Source of the DNA: Candidatus Heimdallarchaeota archaeon
GTDB lineage: Archaea > Asgardarchaeota > Heimdallarchaeia > JABLTI01
Length of the DNA: 6,250 nucleotides
Direction: 5' to 3'
Assembly (NCBI GenBank): GCA_023128635.1
Contig: JAGMDP010000244.1
Coordinates: 1 to 6,250 of the forward strand
Part shown: positions 6,187 through 6,250 of the stretch, piece by piece
Layout: every line of letters starts with the position of its first letter
Position numbering within the stretch: position 1 is the first letter of the stretch
Program-made: the position numbers and the translations under genes
Notes under the pieces: model-generated
Told to the model about the DNA's origin: nothing
Database searches by the model: none
Seen by the model: only the letters and a program-made list of their open reading frames with translations

Positions 6187-6250
6187 ATGACTAAAGGAAA
6201 AATAAAGATAGAACCCCCCAATACCAAAGCAATTGCCTTCTTTACAATTT
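6187..6250 (+). CDS. Possible start of a divergent gene, cut by the right edge
   Basis: Only 21 codons are visible: a Lys/Ile-rich start (MTKGKIKIEPPNTK) leading into a hydrophobic stretch (AIAFFTI) that might begin a membrane anchor. A weak AGGT lies 12 bases before the ATG. The codons (AAA, ATA, GAA, ATT) fit this AT-rich DNA, but so would non-coding sequence. A competing minus-strand frame enters from the edge and stops at 6111-6113. No function can be given. Confidence 0.35.
   Translation, partial: MTKGKIKIEPPNTKAIAFFTI

Noticed and set aside
1..6250. Functional system linking Cdc48, winged-helix protein and protease
   Set aside because: Cdc48 acts inside the cell and the protease is exported; spacing and separate promoters do not point to a shared system.

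Overview
The window looks like AT-rich archaeal chromosomal DNA. The evidence is a two-ring AAA+ ATPase of the Cdc48/VAT family with archaeal-type N domains, GGTGA-type Shine-Dalgarno sequences, T-tract transcript ends, and TATA-like boxes a fixed short distance upstream of starts. Nothing here fixes the lineage. An Asgard-type archaeon would fit the mix of Cdc48, an ordinary cysteinyl-tRNA synthetase and a secreted clostripain-like protease, but that is a guess and not a demonstration.

All five well-supported genes lie on the minus strand, so they read from right to left. In reading order they are: cysS (4521-5966), a small two-CxxC zinc-ribbon protein (4171-4428), cdc48 (1786-3978), a 90-residue winged-helix protein (1376-1648), and a secreted C11 (clostripain-family) cysteine protease (1-1262) whose 3' end lies beyond the left edge. 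A short divergent reading frame may begin at 6187 on the plus strand and run off the right edge.

The genes are separated by gaps of roughly 80-220 bases and do not form a tight operon. Candidate TATA boxes are centred about 45-50 bases before most start codons, and T-tracts or hairpins follow cysS and the zinc-ribbon gene. I therefore read them mostly as separate transcription units. The exception is cdc48 and the winged-helix gene, which have no strong terminator between them and might be co-transcribed. No stretch over 300 bases lacks a gene.

Functionally this is mainly housekeeping: translation (CysRS) and protein unfolding (Cdc48). Beside it are two small proteins of unknown role and an exported protease. 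I did not find a mobile element, CRISPR array, RNA gene or clear defence system. The points most worth a second look are the probable mis-set GTG starts of two genes, the lack of a proteasome-docking tail on Cdc48, and the winged-helix gene and inverted repeat just upstream of the protease.
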